Of a stretch of 64,000 nucleotides of DNA, positions 16,563 to 30,468 are shown in pieces. The stretch is from Eriocheir sinensis (Eukaryota; Arthropoda; Malacostraca; Decapoda; Varunidae). The position numbers and the translations under genes were made by a program. How positions within the stretch are numbered: the stretch's first letter is position 1; the number at the start of each line of letters is the position of its first letter. The stretch is taken from assembly GCF_024679095.1 (NCBI RefSeq), contig NW_026111671.1:1-64000 (forward strand), read 5' to 3'. A model generated the notes under the pieces. That model had not been told where the DNA came from. It ran no database searches and saw only the letters and a list, made by a program, of their open reading frames with translations.

Positions 16563-19500
16563 ATACAAATTTAATTATTCTATGTGTATTTTTGTATATG
16601 TATTTTCATAAAAAAATGATTTATTTTATGAGTATTTTGCATCTTTATTTTCATACAAATTTACATTATTTTATTGATATTCTGTGTATTTATTTTGATA
16701 CGATTTTACATTATTCTATGTATATTTTGTATATATATTTCATGCAAATGAACGTTATTTTATTTGAATTTGTTTTCATTTCATACAAATTTACATTATT
16801 TCATGTGTATTTTGTACATGTATTTAAATGCAAATTTAACTAATTATATGTGTATTATGTATATCTATTTTCATACAAATCGAAATTAATTTTGTGTATT
16901 TTAGTATATATTTTTATTCAAATTTTCGTGATTTTATGTGTATTTATGTATATTTATTTTCCTACAAATATACGTTCTTTTCTCGGAATTTTGTTTATTT
17001 ATTTTGATACGAATTTTCATTATTTTAGGTGTATGTGATATATATATTTTTATACATATTTACATAATTTTATATGTATTTTGAATATATATTTTCATAG
17101 AAATTTACTCTATTTTATGTGTATTCGTATATATATTTTGATACAAATTTACATTATTTATGTGTATTTCGCATATCTATTTCAATACAAATTTTCTTTA
17201 TTGTATGTGCCCTTTGTATATTTATTTTGATACAAATTTAATTAATTTATATGTATTTTTGTATATATATTTTTAAACAAATATGCGTTATTATATGGGT
17301 ATTTTGCATCTTTATTTTCATACAAATTTACATTATTTTATTGATAGTCTGTTTATTTATTTTGATACGATTTTACGTTATTCTGTGTATTTTATATATA
17401 TATTTTTAGACATATTTACATTATTTAATGAATATTTTGTACATATATTTTATGGAAATTTACGTTGTCTTATGTGTATTTGTTTATATATTTTCATACA
17501 AATTTACATTATTTTATGTGTATTTTGTATATGTATTTCAATAAAAATTTGCCTAATTTCATATGTATTTGGCATTTTGTATATATATTTTTCTATGTAT
17601 TTACATTATTTTATGAGTATTTTGTATTTATATTTTCATAAAAATTTACGTAATTTTATTGTGTGTATTCGTTTATATTTTGATAAAAAATTTCATTATC
17701 TTATGTGTTTTTTCCATATCTATTTCAATAAAAATCTACCTTATTGTATGTGTATTTTGTATATTTATTTTAATACAAATTCAATTATTTAATGTGTATT
17801 TTTGTATATATTATTTTTTAAATATGAGTTATTTTATGGGTATTTTGCATCTTTATTTTTATAAATTTTTACATTACGTATTTACATTATTTAATGTGTA
17901 TTTTGTTTATGTATTTTTAAACAAATTTACGTTATTATATGTGTATTTGAATATATATTTTGATACAAATTTACATTATTTTATGTATTTTCTATATATA
18001 TTTCAATTCAAATTTAGCTTATTTTATGTCTTTTGTATATCTATTTTCATACAAATTTAATTATTTTTGTTTATTTTTGTATATAGTTTTATACAATTTT
18101 ACGTTATTTTATGTGTATTTAGTATATTTATATTTATACAAGTAAACATTCTTTTATTGGCATTTAGTTTATTTATTTTGATACGAATTTACATTATTTT
18201 ATGTGTATTTTGTATACATTTTCTTATACGTATTTACTTCATTTTATGTGTATTTTATATATATATTTTTATAGAAATCTACGTTATTTTATGTGTATTC
18301 GTATATATATTTTGAAACAAATTCATATTGTTTTATGTGTATTTTGCATATCTATTTCAATACAAATTTACCTTATTGTATGTGCATTTTGTATATTTAT
18401 TGTAATACAAATTTAAATATTTTATGTGTATTTTGGTATATATATTTTCATAAAAAATGCGTTGTTTTATGGGTATTTTGCATCTTTATTTTTATACAAA
18501 TTTACATTATTTTATTAATATTCTGTGTATTTATTTTGATACTATTTTACATTATTCTATTTGTGCTTTGTATATATTTTTTTATACATATTTACATTAT
18601 TTAATGTGTATTTTCTATATATATTTCATACAAATTCATATTATTTTAAGTGTATTTGTTTATATATTTTCATTCAAATTTACATTATTTTATGTGTATT
18701 TTGTATATGTATTTCAATAGAAATTTAACTAGTTTTATGTGTATTTTGTATATATATTTTTATACAAATTTAAATTATGTTTGTGTATTTTTTTAATTGA
18801 GTTTTATACAAATTTACAATATTTTATGTGTATTTTGTATATCTATTTTCATACAAATACACATTCTTTTATTGATATTTTGTTTATTTATTTTGATGCG
18901 AATTTACATTATTTAATGTGTATTGTGTATATATATTTTTATACGTATTTACGCCATTTCATGTGTATTTTGTATATATATTTCTATAGAAATATACGTT
19001 ATTTTATGTGTATTCGTATATATATTTTGAAACAAATATACATTGTTTTATGTGCATTTTGTATATTTTTCTATACAAATTTACCTTATTGTACGTGCAT
19101 TTTGTATATTAATTTTAATACAAATTTAATTATTCTATGTGTATTCTTGTATATGTATTTTTTAAAAAATATGCTTTATTTTATGGGTATTTTGCATCTT
19201 TATTTTCATACAAAATTACATTATTTTATTGATATTCTGTGTATTTATTTTGATACGATTTTACATTATTATATGTATATTTTGTATATCTATTTTATAC
19301 AAAGGTACGTTATTTTATGTGAATTTGTTTTCATTTCATACAAATTTACATTATTTTATGTGTATTTTGTACATGTATTTAAATACAAATTTAACTAATT
19401 ATATGTGTATTTTGTATATCTATTTTCATACAAATTGAAATTTATTTTTTTGTTTTTTTGTATATATTTTTATTCAAATTTTCGTAATTTTATGTGTATT

Positions 19501-19674
19501 TTGTATATTTATTTTCCTACAAATATACGTTCTTTTATGGGAATTTTGTTTATTTATTTTGATACGAATTTTCATTTTTTTTAGGTGTATTTGATATATA
19601 TATTTTTATACTTATTTACATAATTTTATATGTATTTTGAATATATATTTTCATAGAAATTTACTCTATATGTA
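16563..19674 (+). repeat. Long + block (3.1 kb), inverted mate of 11330-14688
   Basis: Reads the same lineages as 11330-14688 in reverse. Compared with that arm, a stretch of roughly 200 bp is missing near 17575, where TTTCATATGTATTTGGC joins two monomers. That stretch (with AATTTCCTCTAAAAG) is present near 13400-13630 and 42960. Confidence 0.85.
18146..18860 (+). repeat. Higher-order repeat unit, 16-monomer type (715 bp)
   Basis: Reference copy of the higher-order unit, measured between successive occurrences of ACATTCTTTTATTG. In order it holds monomers marked by GATACGAATTTAC, a TTATACGTATTTAC monomer, ATAGAAATCTACG, GTATTCGTATATATA/GAAACAAA, GCATATCTATTTCAATAC, GCATTTTGTATATTTATT, TTTTGGTATATATA with AATGCGTT, GGGTATTTTGCATC, AATATTCTGTGTATT, TTTTTATACATATTTAC, a TTTAAG-ending monomer, TTCATTCAAATTTAC, TATGTATTTCAATA, a monomer ending TTTAAATTATG, one ending in GTTTTATACAAATTTAC, then back to the start. 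715/16 is about 44.7 bp per monomer. Confidence 0.8.
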
Positions 19675-21336
<1,662 letters not shown>

Positions 21337-21914
21337 TGTGTATTCGTGTCAAAATAAATTAACAAAATATCATGAAAAGAATGTGTATTTGTATGAAAAT
21401 AAATAATAGATAATAAATTTGTATGTAATATATATGCAAGATACACATTAAATAATGTAAATATGTATAAAAAAATATATACAAAAAAAAATAGAATAAT
21501 GTAAAATCGTATCAAAAGAAATAAAACGAATATTAATAAAATAATGTAAATTTGTATGAAAATAAAGATGCAAAATTCCCATCAAATAGTGCATTTCTTA
21601 TAAAAATATATATACCAAAATACACATAAAATATTTAAATTTGTATTGAAATAAATATACAAAATGCACATACAATAAGGTAAATTTCTGTTGAAAGAGA
21701 TATGCAAAAATACATGTAAAAATTATAAATTTGTTTCAAAATATATATACGAATACACATAAAATAATGTAGATTTCTATAAAAATATATATAAAAAATA
21801 CACATAAAATTAGGTAAATACGTATAAAAAAATGTAAACAAAATACACATAAAATAATATAAATTCGAGACAAAATAAATAAACAAAATACCAATAAAAG
21901 AATGTGTATTTGTT
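21337..21914 (-). repeat. Inverse block
   Basis: From GTGTCAAAATAAATTAAC to AAGAATGTGTATTTG. Contains the short AGATAATAAATTTG monomer and GATGCAAAATTCCCATC. Matches 33185-33617 and 61780-62330 directly and 38935-39254 inverted. Confidence 0.83.
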
Positions 21915-23360
21915 CTGTGTATTTTTGTATATAGTTTTATACAAATTTACGATATTTTATGTGTATTCTGTATATTTATATTTATACAAATACACATTCT
22001 TTTACTGGTATTTTGTTTATTTATTTTGATACGATTTTTATGTGTATTTTGTATTCATTTTCTTATACGTATTTACTTCATTTTATGTGTATTTTGTATA
22101 TGTTTTTATAGAAATCAACGTTATTTTATGTGTATTCGTATATATATTTTGAAACAAATTTACATTGTTTTATATGTATTTTGCATATCTATTTCAATAC
22201 AAATTTACCTTACAGTATGTGCATTTTTTATATTTATTTTAATACAAATTTTAATATTTTATGTGTATTTTGGTATATATATTTTTAAAAAAATGCGTTA
22301 TTTTATGGCTATTTTGCACCTTTATTTTCATACAAATTTACATTATTTAATTAATATTTTGTGTATTTATTTTGATACGATTTTACATTATTCTATTTGT
22401 GTTGTGTATATATTTTTTTTATACATATTTACATTATATAATTAGTATTTTGTATATATATTTGATACAAATTTACGTTATTATAAGTGTATATGTTTAT
22501 ATATTTTCATTCAAATTTCCATTATTTTATGTGTATTTTGTATATGTATTTCAATACAAATTTACCTAATTTTATGTGTATTTTGTATATTTATTTTAAT
22601 ACAAATTTAAATTATTTTTGTGTATTTTTGTATATAGTTTTATACAAACTTAGGTTATTTTATGAGTATTTTGTATATCTATTTTCAAACAAATACACAT
22701 TCTTTTATTGATATTTTGTTTATTTATTTTGACGAGAATTTAAGTTATTTAATGTGTATTTTGAATATATATTTCTATACGTATTTACATCATTTCATGT
22801 GTATTTTGTATATATATTTCTATAGAAATCTACGTTATATTATGTGTATTCGTATATAGATTTTTAAACAAATTTACACTTTTATGTGTATTTTGCATAT
22901 TTTTTCAATACAAATTTACCTTATTGTATATGCATTTTGTATATTAATTTTAATACAAATTTAATTATTCTATGTGTATTTTTGTATATGTATTTTTATA
23001 AAAATATGCTTTATTTTATTGGTATTTTGCATCTTTGTTTCCATACAAAATTTACGTTATTTTATTGATATTCTGCTCATTTATTTTGATACGAATTGAC
23101 ATTATTCTATGTGTATTTTGTATATATTTTTCATACAAATTTACGTTATTTTATGTGTATTTGTTTATATATTTTGACACAAATTTACAATATTTTATGG
23201 GTATTTTGTATATATATTTCAAAAGAAATTTACCTAGTTTTATGTGTATTTTGAATATCTTTTTTCATACAAATTCAAATTATTTATATGTATTTTTGCA
23301 TATATTTCAATACAAATTTTAGTTATGTTATGTGTATTTTGTAAATCTATTTTCATTCAA
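21480..23360. repeat. Segmental copy S1 (direct copy at 33185-35060)
   Basis: Contains a - to + switch near 21914 and a 703-bp higher-order unit. The second copy lies about 11716 bp downstream with the same switch, the same deletions and the same GACGAGAATTTAA variant. Confidence 0.82.
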
Positions 23361-23517
23361 ATTTAATTAATCTATGTGTATTTTTGTATATGTATTTAAA
23401 AAAAAATATGCTTTATCTTATGGGTATTTTGCATCTTTATCGTCATATAAATTTAAATTATTTTATTGATATTCTGTGTACTTATTTTGATACGATTTTA
23501 CATTATTCTATGTATAA
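21915..23517 (+). repeat. + monomer block
   Basis: Starts TCTGTGTATTTTTGTATATAG, carries the 703-bp unit, then GACGAGAATTTAAG (22732), the J1-proximal lineage (22900-23360) without a switch, and a CTTATCTTATGGG monomer. Ends TTCTATGTATAAC, a junction that recurs inverted at 61394. Confidence 0.85.
21994..22696 (+). repeat. Higher-order repeat unit, 703-bp variant
   Basis: Same monomer order as the 715-bp unit, from one ACATTCTTTT to the next. It is 12 bp shorter because of small deletions, such as the one just after GATACGATTTTTATGTG and a shortened TATATG core near 22100. The same deletions occur at 33710-34412, so the two are copies of one another. Confidence 0.78.
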
Positions 23518-23747
23518 CAAAAATAAATACAGAATACACAAAAATAGATATGCAAAATACATATAAACAATGTAAATTTGTTTCAAAATATAGATACGAA
23601 TACACATGAATTAAGGTAGATTTCTATAAAAATATATATACAAAATACACATAAAATTAAGTAAATACGTATAAAAAATGTATACAAAATACACATAAAA
23701 TAATGTAAATTAGTATCAAAATAAATAAACAAAACACCAATAAAAGA

Positions 23748-23854
<107 letters not shown>

Positions 23855-24480
23855 AAATACACATTAAATAATATAATTTGTTTAAAACTATACAAAATAA
23901 ACATGAAATGATGTAAATACGTATAAAAATATATATACAAAATACACATTAAATAATGTAAATTCGCGTCAAAATAAATAAACAAAATATCAATAAAAGA
24001 ATGTGTATTTGTATGAAAATAGATATACAAAATACACATAAAATAACCTAAATTTGTGTCAAACTATATACAAAAATACACAAAAATATTTTAAATTTGT
24101 ATGAAAATAAATATACAAAATACACATAACATTAGGTAAATTTGTATTGAAATACATACTCAAAATACAAATAAAATACTGTAAATTTGAATGAAAATAC
24201 ATAAACAAATACACTTAAAATAACGTAAATTTGTATAAAAAAATATGTACAAAACACGAATAGAATAATTTAAGATCGTATCAAAATGAATACACAGAAT
24301 ATTAATAAAATAATGTAAATTTGAATGAAAATAAAGAAGCAAAATACCCATAAAATAATGCATTTTTTTTATTTATAAAAATATATATACCAAAATACAC
24401 ATCAAAAAATTAAATTTGTATTGAAATAAATATACAAAAAACATATACAATAAGGTAAATTTGTATTGAAATAGATATGC

Positions 24481-24540
24481 AAAATAAATAAAACAATGTA
24501 AATTTGTTTCAAAATAAATAAAACAATGTAAATTTGTTTC
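24481..24540. repeat. Perfect 30-bp tandem duplication
   Basis: Two identical 30-bp units, each AAAATAAATAAAACAATG followed by TAAATTTGTTTC. It is a sub-monomer slippage event, and 24541 begins a third, diverging copy. Confidence 0.93.
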
Positions 24541-25077
24541 AAAATATATATACGAATACACATAAAATAACGTAAATTTCTATAAAAATATATATACAAA
24601 ATACACATAAAATGAAGAAAATACGTATAAAAAAATGTATACAAAATACACATAAAATAATGTAAAATCGTGTCAAAATAAATAAACAAAATACCAATAA
24701 AAGAATGTGTATTTGTATAAATATAAATATTAAAAATACACATAAAATAACGTAAATTTATATAAAACTATATACAAAAATACACAGAAGTAATTAAATT
24801 TGTATGAAAATATATACAAAATACACACAAATAAGCTAAATTTGAATTGAAATATATATACAAAATACATGAAATAAAGTAAATTTGTATCAAAATATTT
24901 ATACAAATACACATATAATAACGTAAATTTGTATGAAAATATATAAACAAAATGCACATTAAATAATGTAAATACGTATAAAAAAATATGTACAAAATAC
25001 ATATATAATCATGTAATTCGTATCAAAATAAATAAACAAAATACCAATAAAATAATGTAAGTTTGTATGAGTAAACG

Positions 25078-25516
25078 TGTATGTTGCATATTTTTTCAAT
25101 ACAAATTTAATTATTCGATGTGTATTTTTGTATCTGTACTTTTATAAACATATGCTTTATTTTTTGGGTATTTTGCATCTTTATTTTCATACAAATTTAC
25201 ATTATTTTATTGATATTCTGCTCATTCATTTTGATACGAATTGACATTATTCTATATGTATTTTGTATATATTTTTCATACAAATAAACGTTATTTTATG
25301 TGTATTTGTTTATATATTTTGACACAAATTTACAATATTTTATGCGTATTTTGTATATACATTTCAAAAGAAATTCACCTAGTTTTATGTGTATTTTGTA
25401 TATCTATTTTCATACAAACTCAAATTATTTCTATGTATTTTTGTATATATTTTAATACAAATTTTAGTTATGTTATGTGTATTTTGTAAATTTATTTTCA
25501 TTCAAATATATATTAA
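25078..25516 (+). repeat. Short + block after junction J1
   Basis: J1-proximal lineage matching 1486-1950, but the CCTTATTATATACGC monomer is missing because TTTTTTCAATACAAATTTAA joins directly to ATTATTCGATG. Ends ATATATATTAATTTAATT. Confidence 0.83.
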
Positions 25517-28500
25517 TTTAATTTAAATATGTATGAAAAGAAATATACAAAATACACATAAAATTAGGTTAATTTGTATTGAAATATATATACAAAATAC
25601 ACATAAAATAATGTAAATTTGAAAGAAAATATATAAACAAATACACATATATAAACGTAAATTTGTATGAAATATATATTCAAAATACTCATTAAATAAT
25701 GTAAATATGTATAAAAAAATATATACAAAACACAAATAGAATAATGTAAAATCGTATCAAAATATATACACAGAATATTAATAAAATAATGTTAATTTGT
25801 ATGAAAATTAAGATGTAAAATACTTATAAAATAAGGCATTTTTTATAAAATTATTGATACCAAAATACACATAAAATATTTGAATTTGTATTAAAATAAA
25901 TATACAATAATGCACATACAATAAGGTAAATTTGTATTGAAATAGATATGCAAAATACATATCAAATAATGTAAATTTGTTTCAAAATACATATACGAAT
26001 ACACATAAAATAACTTAGATTTCTATAAAAATACATGTACAAAATACACATAAAATTAAGTTAATACGTATAAAAAAATGTATACAAAATACACATAAAA
26101 TAATGTAAATTCGTATAAATGTAAATAAACAATATACCAATAAAAGAATGTGTATTTGTATAAATATATATATACAAAATGCACATAAAATAACGTAAAT
26201 TTATATAAAACTATATACATTAAATAACGCAAATTTCTATAAAAATATATGTACAAAAATGAACATGAAATAAATTTGCATAAAAATATATATACGAAAC
26301 ACACATTAGATAAAGTAAATGAGTATAAAAATATGTATACAAAATACCTATGAAATAATCTAAATTCGTATCGAATTAAATTAAGAAAATACCCATAAAG
26401 TATTGTAATTTTGGATGAAAATATATATACAAAATACACATAAAATAACCTAAATACAAATACAAATATACACATAAAATAATTTTAAATTGAATGAAAT
26501 AAATATACAAAATAAACATAAAATAAGGTAAATTTGTAATGGAATATATGAAAAAATACACATAAAATAATATAAATTTGTATGAAAATATATATACAAA
26601 TACACATTAAATAACATGAATTTGTATAAAATTTGTATCTAAATATATACTTATACACACAATAAAATAACGTAATTTTTTATGAAAATGTATATACAAA
26701 ATACACATAAAATAATTTAAATACGTAGAAAAATATATATACAAAAAACACATAAAATAATGTAAATTTGTATGAAAATATATAAACAAATACACATAAA
26801 ATAATGTAAATTTGGATAAAATATATATACAAAATGAACATTAAATAATGTATATATGTATAAAAAAAATATATACAAAATTCACATAGAATAATGTTAA
26901 ATCGAATCAAAATAAATAAAGAGAATATCAAAAAAATAATGTAAATTTGTATGAAAATAAAGATGCAAAATATCCATATAATAACGCATATTTGCATAAA
27001 AATATATATACAAAAATACATATAAAATAATTAAATTTGTATTAAAATAAATATACAAAATGCACGTACAATAAAGTAAATTTGTATTGAAATAGATATG
27101 CAAAATACACATCAATAATGTAAATTTGTATCAAAATATATATACGAATACTCATAAAATAGAGTAAATTTCTATGGAAATATACTTACAAAATAGATAT
27201 ACAAAATACACATATAACTAGTTAAATTTGTATTTAAATACATGTACAAAAAACGCATAAAATAATGTAGATTTGTATGAAATGAAAACAAATACATTTT
27301 ATATAAAATATATATACAAAATACACATAGAATAATGTAAAATCATATCAAAATAAATACACAGAATATTAATAAAATAAAGTAAATTTGTATGAAAATA
27401 AAGATGCAAAATAACCATAAAATAAAGCATATTTTTTAAAAAATACATATACAAAAATACACATAGATTAATCAAATTTGTATTAAAATTAATATACAAA
27501 ATGCATATACAATAAGGTAAATTTGTATTGAAAAAATATTCAAAATATACGTAAAACAATGTAAATTTGTTTCAAAATATATATACGAATACACATAAAA
27601 TAACGTAGATTTCTATAGAAATATATATACAAAATACACTTGAAATAATGTAAATACGTATAAAAATATATATACAAAATACACATTAAATAATGTTCAT
27701 TCGTGTCAAAATAAATAAACAAAATATCATGAAAAGTATGTGTATTTGTATGAAAATAGATATACAAAATACACATAAAATCACCTAAATTTGTATAAAA
27801 CTATATACAAAAATAAACAAAAATAATTTAAACTTGTATGAAAATAAATATACAAAAAACATATAAAATTACGTAAATTTGTATTGAAATACATATACAA
27901 AATACACATAAAATAATGTAAATTTGAATGAAAATATATAAACATCTAGACTTAAAATAATGTAAATTTGTATCAAATATATATACAAAAAACACATTAA
28001 ATAATGTAAATATGTATAAAAAATATATATACAAAACACAAATAAAATAATGTAAAATCGTATCAAAATAAATACAGAAAATATTAATAAAATAATGTAA
28101 ATTTGTATGAAAATTAAGATGCAAAATACCCATAAAATAACGCATTTTTTTATAAAAATATATATACGAAAAAACATAAAATATTTGATTTTGTATCAAA
28201 ATAAATAGATATACAAAATACTCATAAAATAAGCTAAATTTGAATTGAAATATATATACAAAATACATAAAATAATGTAAATTTATATCAAAATACTTAT
28301 ACAAACACACATATAATAACGTAAATTTGTATAAAAATATATAAACAAAATAAACATTAAATAATGTAAATACGTATAAAAAATATGTACAAAATACACA
28401 AATAATCATGTAATTCGTATCAAAATAAATAGACAAAATACAAATAAAACAATGTAAATTTCTATGAGAAAACATATACAAAATACACATAATTAACGCA

Positions 28501-28519
28501 AATATCAATAAAAATATAT
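25517..28519 (-). repeat. Long inverse block (3.0 kb) ending in hairpin J2
   Basis: 25850-28519 corresponds to 53860-56565 directly: ATCATTGATACC-type monomers, CGAATTAAATTAAG (26362), ACTTATACACACAAT (26650), GAAATGAAAACAAATAC (27270), AATCATATCAAAATAAA (27340), then the 1.2 kb shared with 8130-9310. Confidence 0.84.
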
Positions 28520-28539
28520 ATAATATAATATATTTTTAT
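28508..28539. repeat. Hairpin junction J2, copy 2
   Basis: Same arms and the same ATAATATA loop as 9299-9330, with perfect arm pairing. The - to + switch falls here. Confidence 0.93.
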
Positions 28540-28804
28540 ACATATTTAAAATATGTAATGTATATTTTATATATATTTTTTATCCAAATTTACGTTATTT
28601 TATATGTATTTGTTTATATATTTTCATACAAATTTACATTATTTTATGTGAGTTTTGTATATGTATTTCAATACAAATTTGCCTAACTTTATGTGTATTT
28701 TGCATATCTATTTTCAAACACAAATTATTTTTGTGTATTTTTGTATATATTTTTATATAAATTTTAGTTATTTTATTTGTTTTTTGTATATATATTTTCC
28801 TACA
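28528..28804 (+). repeat. + block after hairpin J2
   Basis: ATACATATTTAAAATATG then TATCCAAATTTACG, ATGTGAGTTTTG and TTTGCCTAACTTTATG monomers, matching 56586-56850 and, with the (TA)n inserted, 9331-9700. Confidence 0.84.
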
Positions 28805-29360
28805 AATATACATTCTTTTATTATTTAATGTGTATTTTGTATATATATTTTACAATTTAAATTATTTTAAGTGTATTTTATATATACATTTTCATAAAAT
28901 TTACATTATTTTAAGTGTATTTTGTATATATTTAAATACAAATTTACCTAATTTTATGTGTATTTTGTATATATTTATTTTCATACAAATTTAAATTATT
29001 TTATGTGTATTTTTGTATATTCATATAGAGTAAATTTCTATGAAATTATATATTCAAAATACATATAAATTATGTAAATTATTATATGTGTATATATATA
29101 TTACATCTAAAATACATTATTTTAATTGTTATCAAAATTTAACAAAATACCGATAAAGATTATCTCATAGGTATTTTGTATACATATTTTATACAAATTT
29201 ACATTATCTAATGTGCGAAAATTTGAATATAAATATACAAAACAACAAATTTAATGTGCATTTTGTACATATATTTATAGAAACATAAAACGTTATTTTA
29301 TGTGTTTTTGTATATATGTTTCATACAAATTTACATAATTTAATTAGTTTTGTTTATTTA
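28805..29360. repeat. Scrambled mosaic of + and - monomer pieces
   Basis: Pieces of about 30-90 bp alternate between two sources: a + one like 10090-10370 (TCTCATAGGTATTTTG, ACATTATCTAATGTG, AAAACGTTATTTTATG) and a - one like 11340-11560 (AATTTCTATGAAATTATA, AATACCGATAAAGA, CGAAAATTTGAATA). Homopolymers are shortened against both sources. 28805-29020 reads like an averaged monomer. Could be a true rearrangement, but an interleaved consensus error fits better. Confidence 0.65.
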
Positions 29361-30436
29361 TTTTATCGGAATTTTGTTTATTGATTTTGATACGAATTTT
29401 CATTATTTTAGGTGTATTTTATATATATATATGTATTTTTATAATTATTTACATAATTTTATATGTATTTTTAATATATATTTTCATAGAAATTTACTCT
29501 ATTTTATGTGTATTCCTTTATATATTTTGATACAAATTAACATTATTTATGTGTATTTCGCATATCTATTTCAATACAAATTTTCTTTATTCTATGTGCC
29601 TTTTGTATGTTTATTTTGATACAAATTTAATTATTTTATGTGTATTTTTGTATATATATTTTTAAACAAATATGCGTTATTATATGGGTATTTTGCATCT
29701 TTATTTTCATACAAATTTACATTATTTTATTGATAGTCTGTTTATTTATTTTGATACGATTTTACGTTATTCTGTGTATTTTGTATACATATTTTTAGAC
29801 ATATTTACATTATTTAATGTGTATTTTGTACATATATTTTATGGAAATTTACGTTATCTTATGTGTATTTGTTTATATAGTTTCATTCAAATTTACATTA
29901 TTTTATGTGTATTTTGCATATGTATTTCAATAAAAATTTGCCTAATTTGATTTTGCATATCTATTTTCAAACAAATTTAAATTATTTTTGTGTATTTTTG
30001 TATATATTTTTATACAAATTTTTGTTATTTTATTTGTATTTTGTATATATATTTTCCTACAAATATACATTCTTTTAGAGGAAATTTTGTTTATTTGTTT
30101 TGATACGAATTTACATTATTTTATGTGTATTTTGTATATATATTTTTCTATGTATTTACATTATTTAATGTGTATTTTGTATATATATTTTCAAAAAAAT
30201 TTAAGTTATTTTATTGTGTGTATTCGTATATATTTTGATACAAATTTACTTTATTTTATGTGTTTTTTGCATATCTATTTCAATAAAAATCTACCTTATT
30301 GTATGTGTATTTTGTATATTTATTTTAATACAAATTTAATTATTTTATGTGTATTTTTGTATATATATTTTTTTAAATATGAGTTATTTTATGGGTATAT
30401 TGCATCTTTAATTTTATAAATTTTTACATTACGTAC
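29361..30436 (+). repeat. + block of the TATGCGTTATTATATGGG lineage
   Basis: Corresponds to 16970-17885 (+) and, inverted, to 13145-14215 and 42600-43790. It retains the CTTTTAGAGGAAATTTTG stretch that is deleted from 16563-19674. Ends TTTTTACATTACGTA. Confidence 0.84.
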
Positions 30437-30468
30437 ATATAAAATAATACAAATTTAATTATTCTATG
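30437..30468. repeat. Fragment of junction J6
   Basis: ACATATAAAATAATAC followed by AAATTTAATTATTCTATG reproduces the switch seen at 16552-16585. Here only about 30 bp remain before orientation reverses again. Confidence 0.7.

Noticed and set aside
27828..28508. Long open reading frames (up to 226 codons) as membrane-protein genes
   Set aside because: The predicted proteins are 15-residue repeats of I, F, Y, C and L that change strand with the array. Overlapping frames are open at the same place, the same peptides recur at every copy, and there is no start context, domain or codon bias.
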